A stretch of DNA of 64,000 nt from Christiangramia oceanisediminis. Its GTDB lineage: Bacteria > Bacteroidota > Bacteroidia > Flavobacteriales > Flavobacteriaceae. A program made the position numbers and the translations under genes. The DNA is taken from NCBI RefSeq assembly GCF_022570735.2, contig NZ_JANCNS010000001.1:1426001-1490000 (forward strand). The letters are read 5' to 3'. Positions 31,719-41,100 of this stretch are shown piece after piece; the stretch's first letter is position 1; each line of letters begins with the position of its first letter. The notes beneath the pieces are model-generated. The model had not been told where the DNA came from, ran no database searches, and worked only from the letters and a program-made list of their open reading frames with translations.

Positions 31719-32003
31719 ATGCTAAAATTTGAAGTACGATTCTGAAAAATATAGTCGGGGAGTGAAAGAACCTTAAGGTTCCATGACTAGAGGTCTGCTT
31801 TAGATTGATATGAATGACCCATTAAATTTTGATGAAACTTATCGGGTGCTGGCCTCTGGTACGCCCCGACCTTAAATTGTGATGATCGATGAAAATGTAT
31901 TTAAATACCTGGCTAATTAAGGGATTAATCGGCTGTGTACGAACCGGATTAGGACGAAAGCAGTGTAAGGTTGTCCGGGTAAAGCTTAATTTTTAGCGGT
32001 TAA
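31719..32003. other. Intergenic spacer with one perfect palindrome
   Basis: No gene is seen in this 285-bp spacer between the LytTR regulator stop and the MFS start. It contains a perfect 14-bp palindrome, GAACCTTAAGGTTC (31768-31781), about 50 bp upstream of the MFS start, which could be an operator. Confidence 0.4.
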
Positions 32004-32747
32004 CTATATGGTTTGCAGTCTTTTGAGTAATTCCTTCTTTAAGGATTTACCTATCGGGATCGCTTTCCTTCCAATCACGATATGGGTTGTGGCTACTTCC
32101 TGTATCTTGGAAATATTTATTATATAGGACCTATGGATTCGCATAAAATGTTTTGCGGGCAGTTTTTTATCCATTTCCTTCAGGGTGATCACCAGCAGAT
32201 GTTCTTTATTGCTGGTAAAGATCCGGCAGTAATTTCTTTCGGCTTCAATGTATAGTATATCTGCAATACTAACTTTTACCATCGAAGTAGAATGTCTTAC
32301 AAAAATGGCATCCTCGAGGATAGAGATCTCTTCTTGCTCCTGCCTGGGCTTTTTATTATTTTTCACCTTCATTTCTGCCTGTGACATTGTTAATTCTATG
32401 GCCCGTTGGAGGTCGAGTTTTTTAAAGGGTTTGGCAATAAACGCATAGGGATGGGTTTCTTTTGCCCTTTGGAAATGCGCGTCATCAGAATTTGCGGTGA
32501 GGTAGATTATTGGGATATCATGGGTCTTTTGCATTTTCAATGCAGTTTCAATTCCGTCCAGTTCTCCTTTTAAATTAATGTCGAGCAATAGAATATCGGG
32601 AAGTTCAGATTCAATCTGGGTTAGAGCCTCTTCACCCCTGGGCACGATCGCGGTTACCTCGTATCCCAATTCGGTTAATTGAAGAGAAATATTGGCAGCG
32701 ATGACCATCTCATCTTCAACTATAAGTATTTTGATCTTCTCACTCAT
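32004..32747 (-). CDS. LytTR-family response regulator
   Basis: A 247-residue regulator. The receiver (1 to about 120) has ILIVEDEMVIAANIS and phospho-Asp in DILLLDINLKGELDG, with the Lys in FIAKPFKKL. The LytTR DNA-binding domain (about 148-247) has DAIFVRHSTSMVKVSIADILYIEAERNYCRIF and MRIHRSYIINISKI. The start and the upstream kinase stop share a base (TGATG), indicating coupling and a cognate pair. Confidence 0.92.
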   Translation of the reverse strand: MSEKIKILIVEDEMVIAANISLQLTELGYEVTAIVPRGEEALTQIESELPDILLLDINLKGELDGIETALKMQKTHDIPIIYLTANSDDAHFQRAKETHPYAFIAKPFKKLDLQRAIELTMSQAEMKVKNNKKPRQEQEEISILEDAIFVRHSTSMVKVSIADILYIEAERNYCRIFTSNKEHLLVITLKEMDKKLPAKHFMRIHRSYIINISKIQEVATTHIVIGRKAIPIGKSLKKELLKRLQTI

Positions 32748-34636
32748 CAGGCAGTCTTTCTGATTAAAAAGTCAAATTCAACATAGGTTCCTTCCTCATT
32801 TCGTTCTATCATTTTCCCGTTTAGCTGCCTGGTTAAGAGTTTTACCAATTGAGAACCAAACCCGGTTCCCTTTGGCGCCAGGCCTTCGGTTTTTCCAATT
32901 CCGTTATCCCTTACCAGCAATTTCAGGTTCTCCTGTTCATCCTTTTCCAGGCTTAGCTTAATGACCCCTTTTTGCTGATCTGGAAAAGCATATTTCAGTG
33001 CGTTGGTTAGTAATTCGTTCACGATAAGGCCTATGGGAACTGCTGTATCTACATCCAGGTCGAGATTGTCCATAGCACATTCTATCCTGATTCGGTCTTC
33101 AGCATTAAAAGTGTCAAGGATACCTTCGCTTAAATTGATGAAGTAATCCTTCATTTCAATGCTTCCCAGGCTGGTGCCCTGATACAATTTTTGATGGATG
33201 ATGCCCATTGACTGTACACGGTTCTGACTTGCGATCATGGCATCCTTGGTTGCTGGATCTTCAATTTGAGCCGATTGAAGTGCGATAAGGCTTTTTACCA
33301 TTTCGAGGTTGTTCTTTACGCGATGGTGTATTTCTTTAAGGAGGAGTTCATTTTCAGCATTTTTAGCGCGAATGATCCTCGTGGCTTTTTTACTTTTCTG
33401 GAAGAAATAGAGAAGGGATAATAAAAAGACGAATAAAAGACAGGCGATCACGATAAACAGGGTCTGGGTCTTGCTTTTCTGATCCAGCAGGGTCGCCTGG
33501 GCTGCCAGGGCTTCATCCTTTTTTTCAGTTTCGTACTTAATGGCCATTTCAGATTCGATATTTTCGATCTTTCCCTCCAGCATATTGGTATTATTGGTAT
33601 AGGCCTTTTCGCGATATTCCAGTGCGTTCTCAAAATCACCCAGTTGAGCATAGGCCTCGGAAAGATCTAAATATGGCTGAACGAGCCCCGCCTGGCCTTT
33701 CTCTTCATAGGCCTCAACACCGGCCAGGAGATGCTCCCGGGCCTGTTCGTAGTTGCCCTGAAGCAGGTATATCTGGCCAATTTCGGTTCTATAAGTGGTA
33801 CAGCGTTCTTCACCTACATGCTGTTTGCACAATTCCCAGGCCATCAGGTAATCATCCAGTGCTTTAGCATAATCGCCGGCTTTAACGTAAACCTCACCCC
33901 GGTATGAATAGGCTCTCACCGGGATAAAGATCTCTTCCGGCGCTTTGGTTCGTACGATCTCCAGGCAACGTTCTGTGGCAGCATAGGCTTTTTGATAGTC
34001 TCCTAGTTTTCCGTAACCGATTATCAGGTTAAATTGAGAAATGGCCAGTTCACTATAATTTTCAGCCTTTTCCAAATACGGAAGCGCCTTCTGAGTATAT
34101 TCAACAGATTTATCATAGTCTTCCATTACCCGGTACAGGGTTCCAAGAGTTCGATAGGCACTTCCCAGGCCGCCGTCATCCTTGAGCTCCTCATAAAGTT
34201 CGATGGATTTGAACAGTACCTCCTGGGCTTTATCCAGCTCGCCGGTATTTAAATAATCGATAGCCAGTGACCTGTAGGTGTCGGCGATCTTTTTTTTATT
34301 ATTTGCTTTTTGATAATAGGAAAGAGCAAGCTCGGCATGGTAAACTACCGAATCTGGAGGGAAAAGTCCGTTATAGGCATGCCAGCCGGCCATTGCTTCA
34401 TGTACCTGTGCAATTAAAGTGTCGTTTTGAGTGGATCGGGCTCTTTTTAGAGTAGCTAATCCAAAATCCAGAAATCTGTCCAGGTTGGCATCACTGGTGA
34501 TATTGGCCTGCATCCATGTTAAGCTTGAATCTATGGATTGACTTGATTGTAGCTGCTTCATATCTGCAGCTATTTGAGAATAGCCAAATCCATATATTGA
34601 AAAAATCAGTAAGAATAAATAAATGATCCTTTGCAT
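32747..34636 (-). CDS. TPR-containing sensor kinase, HisKA_2 type
   Basis: About 629 aa. Signal peptide or first span IIYLFLLIFSIYGFGYSQ, then about six to eight TPR units (residues about 50-360; for example ALSYYQKANNKKKIADTYRSLA, DYDKSVEYTQKALPYLEKA), one span (LFIVIACLLFVFLLSLLYFF, about 395), a coiled linker, then HisKA_2 with EIHHRVKNNLEMVKSLIALQ and HATPase_c (IVNELLTNALKYAFP, VRDNGIGK). The frame opens 38 codons further upstream, but that part is hydrophobic without family likeness, and the ATG at 34636 places the signal sequence first. Partner: the LytTR regulator immediately downstream. Confidence 0.9.
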   Translation of the reverse strand: MQRIIYLFLLIFSIYGFGYSQIAADMKQLQSSQSIDSSLTWMQANITSDANLDRFLDFGLATLKRARSTQNDTLIAQVHEAMAGWHAYNGLFPPDSVVYHAELALSYYQKANNKKKIADTYRSLAIDYLNTGELDKAQEVLFKSIELYEELKDDGGLGSAYRTLGTLYRVMEDYDKSVEYTQKALPYLEKAENYSELAISQFNLIIGYGKLGDYQKAYAATERCLEIVRTKAPEEIFIPVRAYSYRGEVYVKAGDYAKALDDYLMAWELCKQHVGEERCTTYRTEIGQIYLLQGNYEQAREHLLAGVEAYEEKGQAGLVQPYLDLSEAYAQLGDFENALEYREKAYTNNTNMLEGKIENIESEMAIKYETEKKDEALAAQATLLDQKSKTQTLFIVIACLLFVFLLSLLYFFQKSKKATRIIRAKNAENELLLKEIHHRVKNNLEMVKSLIALQSAQIEDPATKDAMIASQNRVQSMGIIHQKLYQGTSLGSIEMKDYFINLSEGILDTFNAEDRIRIECAMDNLDLDVDTAVPIGLIVNELLTNALKYAFPDQQKGVIKLSLEKDEQENLKLLVRDNGIGKTEGLAPKGTGFGSQLVKLLTRQLNGKMIERNEEGTYVEFDFLIRKTA

Positions 34637-35146
34637 TAGACAAATACTACTTACTAAAGTGTTAGACTTAAATATACTGAAATTGAATAGTATAAATAGC
34701 TGGTTTTTAGAAGATAAGAGATAAAATGAGAAAGTGTTCCGTAAGATCATCTCATATTTCGGTAAAGAGGGAAGATTATTCCAATTATCTTTTAAAATTG
34801 AAGGAATTGGATGACTTATATAATCAAACTAAATACTGAAGAAAATAATTTCCGATTCGGTTTTTGAATTGGCAACAAGTATATCTTTCTAATTATGGCG
34901 GTAACTTATTTGGTTCGGTATTTCACCTGGAAACACTTTTTCAAAAATAATTTCAGAATAGAGCATGGGGATCTTTTGTTTCAATTAAGTCTATATAACT
35001 AGTAAAGTTTTAAAGTGGTTAAATATTTCCCTGTAAAAATGTGCTTTGGAAATCAGGATAATATGCCAAAAATTCTATTTTTGCGCGACCCTAAATGTTC
35101 AGTAATCACAAAATTTTAATGCGAAAGTCCTGTTAGAAAATTAGCG
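34637..35146. other. Divergent intergenic region
   Basis: About 510 bp between the divergent TPR kinase and TPR-LuxR genes. AT-rich, with no credible gene on either strand. It must hold the promoters for both; only a -7-like box toward the plus-strand gene was identified. Confidence 0.5.
35076..35083 (+). promoter_or_regulatory. -7 box for the TPR-LuxR regulator
   Basis: TATTTTTG followed by CG is an exact TAnnTTTG. The nearest TTTG upstream is 27 bp away, longer than usual, so only the -7 element is claimed. The leader would be about 55 nt. Confidence 0.35.
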
Positions 35147-36736
35147 ATGAGGAGGATATTATATGTATTGCTTTTAATAGGAATTAATGGTTCTGCTCAA
35201 AAAGAGCAGTTAAACCAGGCAGATAGTCTCTTTTATTCAGAAATCTATAAAAAGGCGCAGGAATTACGCGAAACCAACCTGGATTCAGCTCTTTTTTATT
35301 ACCAACAGCTCGACCAGTTCCTGGCCGATAAAAATTACACCAAAAAACGGTTCCGGGTCATGCTGGACATTGGGAACGTGTATCTAACCCAGGGACAATC
35401 AGACAGGGCACTTGAAACTTATCTGGAGATCGCCGAGGCATCAGGGCTGGATGATGATGCCCAGTATAAATTATATGCCGAGATCAGCATAGCGAATATC
35501 TATCTCGATTCTGAAGAATATCAAAAAGCCCTTGATCGATTTAAAAGCATCAGGGAAAATTTTGATGGAGCAGACTCCTCCGCCACGAACCTGGTGCCCT
35601 TTTCAGTGATCTATAACAACGAGGGTATAGCGAATGAAAACCTTGGTTTTTACGATGAGGCAGAACAGCATTATCAAAAGGCTATCTCCTTATCCAAAAA
35701 GCTTGAAGAACAGTATTACCTGGCAAACGCTTATAGCAACATGGGTTCACTGGAGGTTAAAAGGCAGAATTACCTGGAAGCGCTGGAATGGCACCAGAAG
35801 GCCCTGGAAATTAGAGAAACGGGCAATTATTCCCTGGGGATCGCCCAGTCTGAAACCCACATAGGCGCTATTTACATTGAACTTGATCAACCCAGCCAGG
35901 CTGAAGGATTTTTGAGGAAATCCCTGGAACGTTCTCTGAAAATGGGCTACGAGAAACAAGTCATAGAAAATGCTCAGGCCCTGAAAGAAATCTATGAGCA
36001 AAGAGGCAATTTTCAGCAGGCATTTAGAATGCAGCAAATGGAAATGGAATCCCGGGCCGCGGTCTTCAACGAAGAAAGTATCAAGAACCAGGAGCGCCTA
36101 AAGGCCAAGTATGAATTTGAGCTTGAGAAACAGATCGAAGAAAAGAACCGCAGATACAGGGAAACGGTCTATAAATTCGTTTTCGGGCTGCTTGTTTTAT
36201 TGTTGATTATAGCCTTTATCCTATACCGGCTTCAAATGATCAAAACCAAAAAAGAGCAGCTACAAACCGAAAATATTAAAAAGGAAAAGCACCTTTTACA
36301 CCAGGAACTGGATTATAAGAACAAAAAACTAATGTCCAACCTGATGTTCCTTCTTCAAAAGAATGAAATGATCTCCGGGTTAACTGAAAAACTTCGGGCC
36401 GTCAAGAAAATGACCAAGGCACAGGGTGATAAATCGATCACCGATATCATCAGGGAACTAAAACATTTTCATAATAATGAGTCCTGGGACGAATTCGACC
36501 TCTATTTCCAGGAAGTACATTCTGAATTTTACGAAAAACTTTCTTCAAATTACCAGCTTACTCCTAACGAGATGAAACTGGCTGCCTTCACAAAACTGAA
36601 ACTTTCTTCCAAGGAAATCTCTTCGTTGACCGGACAGAGCATTCGTACGATCGATGTTGGAAGGTACCGTTTGCGTAAGAAATTGGGTATAACGAACTCT
36701 GAAGTCAATCTTACCACCTTTTTGAACAGTTTGTAG
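35147..36736 (+). CDS. Membrane TPR protein with C-terminal LuxR-like HTH
   Basis: A 529-residue regulator: signal sequence (ILYVLLLIGINGSAQ), about six TPR repeats (residues about 30-310; ALETYLEIAEASG, EYQKALDRFKSIRENF, LEALEWHQKALEIRE), a single span (KFVFGLLVLLLIIAFILYRL, about 345-365), a coiled coil, and a C-terminal HTH (about 465-529; LTPNEMKLAAFTKLKLSSKEISSLTG, IRTIDVGRYRLRKKLGI). A periplasmic TPR sensor linked through one span to a cytoplasmic DNA-binding domain would signal without phosphorylation. It is transcribed toward the PorV-protease pair, whose promoter contains a direct repeat, so local regulation is plausible. Confidence 0.85.
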   Translation: MRRILYVLLLIGINGSAQKEQLNQADSLFYSEIYKKAQELRETNLDSALFYYQQLDQFLADKNYTKKRFRVMLDIGNVYLTQGQSDRALETYLEIAEASGLDDDAQYKLYAEISIANIYLDSEEYQKALDRFKSIRENFDGADSSATNLVPFSVIYNNEGIANENLGFYDEAEQHYQKAISLSKKLEEQYYLANAYSNMGSLEVKRQNYLEALEWHQKALEIRETGNYSLGIAQSETHIGAIYIELDQPSQAEGFLRKSLERSLKMGYEKQVIENAQALKEIYEQRGNFQQAFRMQQMEMESRAAVFNEESIKNQERLKAKYEFELEKQIEEKNRRYRETVYKFVFGLLVLLLIIAFILYRLQMIKTKKEQLQTENIKKEKHLLHQELDYKNKKLMSNLMFLLQKNEMISGLTEKLRAVKKMTKAQGDKSITDIIRELKHFHNNESWDEFDLYFQEVHSEFYEKLSSNYQLTPNEMKLAAFTKLKLSSKEISSLTGQSIRTIDVGRYRLRKKLGITNSEVNLTTFLNSL

Positions 36737-36780
36737 TTAATAAACTGAAAATCAACATAAACCGACTTGTTGTATAGGTA

Positions 36781-36822
36781 TTGTAACGCCTAAAAATGGC
36801 TATGTATAGATTTTGTCACGCC
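36781..36822 (+). promoter_or_regulatory. Promoter region of the porV-like gene with direct repeats
   Basis: TTGTAACGCC (36781-36790) and TTGTCACGCC (36813-36822) are direct repeats 32 bp apart, about three helical turns. The first TTG also sits 23 bp upstream of TAGATTTT (36807-36814), a weak TAnnTTTG, so promoter and operator may overlap. Confidence 0.4.
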
Positions 36823-36908
36823 AATTTTTAAAGTAGACTTAACATTATTTTTTCATTTGGGAAATCTTTAACAGGCGCTCTTAAGAAAGCGCTAAAAACT
36901 TAATTCAA

Positions 36909-37976
36909 ATGAAGAAATTATTGTTTTGGTTACTCCTGATACCTTTATCTGTGAAGGTAGGTTTTTCCCAGGAGACCTCCGGGGTGCAATCAACCGCAGC
37001 ACCCTTTCTCTTAATCGTACCTGATGCCCGAAGTGGGGGTATGGCAGATATGGGAGTCGCTACTTCTACTGATGCCTACTCTCAGTTCTTTAACCCGGCC
37101 AAATATACCTTTATGGAGGGTGATATGTTACTGGGAGTGAACTATACTCCCTGGCTTAGAAACCTTACAAATGACGTATTCCTTGGTAGTTTTTCGTTTG
37201 CCAGAAGGATCAACGAAAGAAGTACCTGGGGTGTGGGAATGCGTTATTTCTCTTATGGAAGTATAGACCTGTCTGATGCCAACGGAAACAATTTAGGTAG
37301 TCAGAATCCTTATGAAGTTGCTATCGACGGGTCTTACTCCTTAAAGCTAAGCGAAAACTTTTCAACCGCTGTGACCGGAAGATATGTGCGTGCAGATTAT
37401 GCGCTGGGTGACGAAGGTTCAGACATGAATACTTTCGTGGCCGATGTAGGTGCTTATTACCAGTCAGATATGATGAAGCTGGGTAAGAACAACGGAATCT
37501 GGCGTGCAGGTATGTCTCTAAGTAACATTGGATTTAACGTAGAGCTGGTAGATGGGGCTCCTAAATCGCAGATGCCCACTAACCTGAAACTTGGGTCTGG
37601 ATATGAGTTGATTATGGATCCTAAGAATTCTATCGCCGCGAATGTTGAGATCAATTCTCTACTGGTTAAGGATAGCGACTTTGGTTCTTTGATCTACGCA
37701 CTTGGAGCAGAATACAAGTACAATGATGTGTTCGCTTTGCGTACCGGATATTTCCATGAAGCTGAAAGTTCTGGAAACAGGCAATTCGCAACTGTGGGAG
37801 GAGGTATCGCATTTAAAAGTGCCAGGCTTGACCTGTCTTACCTGTTCAATACTTCAGATGTGGCAAGTCCTTTAGAAAACACAATGCGTTTCTCCCTGAG
37901 CTATGCTTTTGGGAATAACAATAATGCGGCAGATGTGGAGATCGATGATGATGAAGTAGTGGCTCAAACTAAATAA
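36909..37976 (+). CDS. porV: PorV-like outer-membrane protein (T9SS)
   Basis: A 355-residue beta-barrel with a signal peptide (LLFWLLLIPLSVKVGFSQ) and the PorV/LptO hallmark TAAPFLLIVPDARSGGMADMG followed by STDAYSQFFNPAKYTF. Repeated amphipathic strands follow to LRFSLSYAFG-type termini. PorV shuttles T9SS substrates from the Sov translocon to the PorU sortase. The canonical porV lies next to porU; here it is instead followed after about 5 bp (or 167 bp, depending on start choice) by a giant T9SS protease. It is therefore more likely a paralogue dedicated to that cargo. Symbol denotes family, not orthology. Confidence 0.78.
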   Translation: MKKLLFWLLLIPLSVKVGFSQETSGVQSTAAPFLLIVPDARSGGMADMGVATSTDAYSQFFNPAKYTFMEGDMLLGVNYTPWLRNLTNDVFLGSFSFARRINERSTWGVGMRYFSYGSIDLSDANGNNLGSQNPYEVAIDGSYSLKLSENFSTAVTGRYVRADYALGDEGSDMNTFVADVGAYYQSDMMKLGKNNGIWRAGMSLSNIGFNVELVDGAPKSQMPTNLKLGSGYELIMDPKNSIAANVEINSLLVKDSDFGSLIYALGAEYKYNDVFALRTGYFHEAESSGNRQFATVGGGIAFKSARLDLSYLFNTSDVASPLENTMRFSLSYAFGNNNNAADVEIDDDEVVAQTK

Positions 37977-38143
37977 ACTCAATGAAAGAGCGGGATGATG
38001 AGAGTGTCGATAACTGGTTAAACCGGAACGCTTCACAGCGAAAGGCACTGCGCTCAATGTTAAACATATTGAAAAGCAAGGAGCTGGTTGAACTTGAATC
38101 TCAAGAGAATCAGAATCAGCAACTTCCAAACAAAAATAAAATC

Positions 38144-41100
38144 ATGAATAAAATTACTTATTTGTTTAAAAAACTGGGGATCCTGAGCATCATGTTCTTG
38201 GTCGTTGGTTCTTTAAATGTTTTGGCTCAAAATCAGGATTTTGTGCCAGGTAAGGTTCGAATAAAAATCGAACCGAATCAATTAGAAACTGTGGTAAAGG
38301 GGATGAAACAATCTTCCACTGCCGGGCAGTTAAAAACCGGGCTGCAAAGTTTCGATAAGGTAAGCGAGAAATATGCAGCCTCAAAAATGGTTAGGGTGTT
38401 CCCCGATGCCGGAAAGAACGAATTCAAACACGTAAAACACGGGCTTCATCTCTGGTATGAAGTAGAGGTGAACAGCCAGGCAGATATGGCTGCTGTTGCC
38501 CGCGAATATGGTACGGTACAGTACGTAACCACCGCAGAGCCAGTTCGTGTAAAAATTCTTGATTATAAGGGTGTAACCGAAGCTAAAAGTCCGACTGTTG
38601 CTTCAGCGCCTCTAACTACCAACGATCCTTATTTGAACGATCAGTGGCATCTGTTTAACGATGGAACGCTTCCAGGATCTGAGGCCGGGGCAGACATCAA
38701 TGTGAAGCCGGCATGGGATATAACGACAGGAACTTCCAATGTGGTTGTGGCCATTGTAGATGGTGGTGTGGATGCTCAACACGAGGATCTTAAGGATAAT
38801 ATGTGGATCAACGAGGCCGAGCTTTATGGAGAACCTGGTGTTGATGATGATTTTAACGGATATGTTGATGATGTCTACGGGTATAACTTTGCAGATGGAA
38901 AGGGTGAGATAATACCCCAGGACCATGGAACACACGTTGCCGGGACAGTAGCCGCCACCAGCAATAACGGCAAAGGGGTAGCCGGAGTTGCCGGTGGTTC
39001 CGGGAACGGAGACGGTGTTCGAATTATATCAGCACAGGTGTTCAGTGAAAATGGAGGTGGAAATTTTGCTGCCGCCATCGTATATGGTGCCGATAATGGA
39101 GCGGTGATCTCTCAGAATTCATGGGGCTATCAGAGCAGTGGTTACTATGAGCAGGCAGTTCTGGATGCTATCGATTATTTCGTGGAAGAAGCTGGGAAAT
39201 ATCCTGGAAGTCCTATGAAAGGAGGAGTAGTGCTTTTCGCTGCTGGAAATAATGGTGTTGAAGAATTGCATTACCCAGCGGTATACGAAAAAACTATCGC
39301 AGTAGCTGCTACCGGAACAAATTATAGCAAAGCACCTTATTCGAGTTACGGTGATTGGGTAGACCTTTCTACTACAGGTGGTGACGTGAGCCAGGGAAAT
39401 AAGAATCAAATATTGAGTACTCTTCCTGGTAACCGATATGGATATATGCAGGGAACTTCTATGGCAACTCCACATGCTTCTGGTGTGGCTGCCTTAATTG
39501 TTTCACAATATGGTTCTTCTTCATTCACTAACGAACAACTTAAGAATCGCCTGCTAACCGGAGTAAGAGATATTGAATCACACAACCCTGATTATACTGG
39601 AAAATTGGGTGTTGGGTATTTGGATGCCCTGCTTGCAGTTATGCCGAATGATGAACAGGCACCTGATGCGATAAACGATTTTACATTAGAAGGAATTTCA
39701 CAGGATTTTGCAAATTTCAGCTTTACAGTGCCTGCAGATAACGGGGATGGGACACCATATCAATATCGAGTGTACTGGTCTACTAATGCCGATATGAGTG
39801 CAAAGTCTGAAATGATCCTTAAGAACGATTTTCGTGAAGTAGGAGATCTTATCGAAACTACGGTAGAAGGCCTGGAATTCAATACCAATTATTATTTCGC
39901 GGTTGTGGCTGAAGACAGATGGGGCAATGTTTCTGAAATGTCTGCTGTTCTTAACGGCATGACGAACGAGGGACCAGATATTGCTTCAGAAACCGCTAAC
40001 TTTGAATTTTCTCTAGATGTTCAGATGGAAACTTCTGCTATGGATAGTATGAAGATCCAGAACCTTCAGAATGGAATCCTTAAATGGACTGCGGAAACCA
40101 GGGAAGTTTCAAACCAGGCTTCTTTTAATAGCATACAGTTGCCTGCCGCAGGAACTCCTTCCGCAGGAACCAATAAAATTGAGATGCTGCAGATCGAAGC
40201 TATCGAGGCTTTTGCATCTAACGGCGCTGTTCAAAATGCATGGGAAGCTTCTGAAAAGAAATACTTCAGTCCAACTCCAATCTATATTATCGGAGAAGAA
40301 GACACCACAAAAACAAATTCAACGGCAACTCGATTTGATGTTACCAACCCAGAAGGTTTCAATTTAACCGATGTTACCTCTTACTTCAGGCTGGACCAGG
40401 AAGATGGTCCTGCTGTGATGGAAATCTATAAGGGGAATCAAATTAATGAGGATAACCTGATCTATCGTGATGATCGTTTTGTAGGACGCTCAGAAGATGA
40501 TACACGTTATTATCCTCTAAAGCTTAATGAGCAGCTTTTCTTTGAGCAGGGAGAATCTTTCTGGATCGTTTTTCATATTCCGGCAGGAAATCTTTACCCG
40601 GCAGGAGTAGCTCCGGAAACCAGTCCGGAATATTCAGATCGATGTCTGATGAGTTTTGACCTTGGGGAAACCTGGCAGTCGCTTGAGAGTGCTTTAGGAG
40701 GAGATAATTTTGTATGGGTCGTTACAGCAGCCAGTAAAACAGAGCCTCTGGGTGAATATACAACCTTAACTCCCGCTGAAGGTGAGATAAACGGCATGGG
40801 AGAAATGAACATGGACGTTGATGTGAATGGTAGTAACCTGGTAAATGGTGATTATTATTCTAATATCGTAATCCAGTCTAATGATGAGGATACTCCTTTT
40901 TACAGGGTTCCTATGAAGCTTACGGTTTCAGGACAGAAACCAGCCCTGAATACGAATAATATTCTTGAATTTGGAACTGTATTCAATGGTCTTTCCTCTA
41001 CAAAAGAGATGACTATCGTAAACAGCGGTTTGGGAAGGTTCAGAACTCAGTCTGTTACTTCATCCAATCCTGCCTTCAAGGTAAATTCGTCTACCTGGTC

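Noticed and set aside
34637-34750. N-terminal extension of the TPR-HisKA_2 kinase by 38 codons
   Set aside because: It would place extra hydrophobic sequence before a normal signal sequence; the ATG at 34636 is the better start.
36909-37976. Assignment as the canonical PorV of the T9SS core
   Set aside because: There is no porU next to it and it is slightly shorter than usual; a paralogue is the safer reading.
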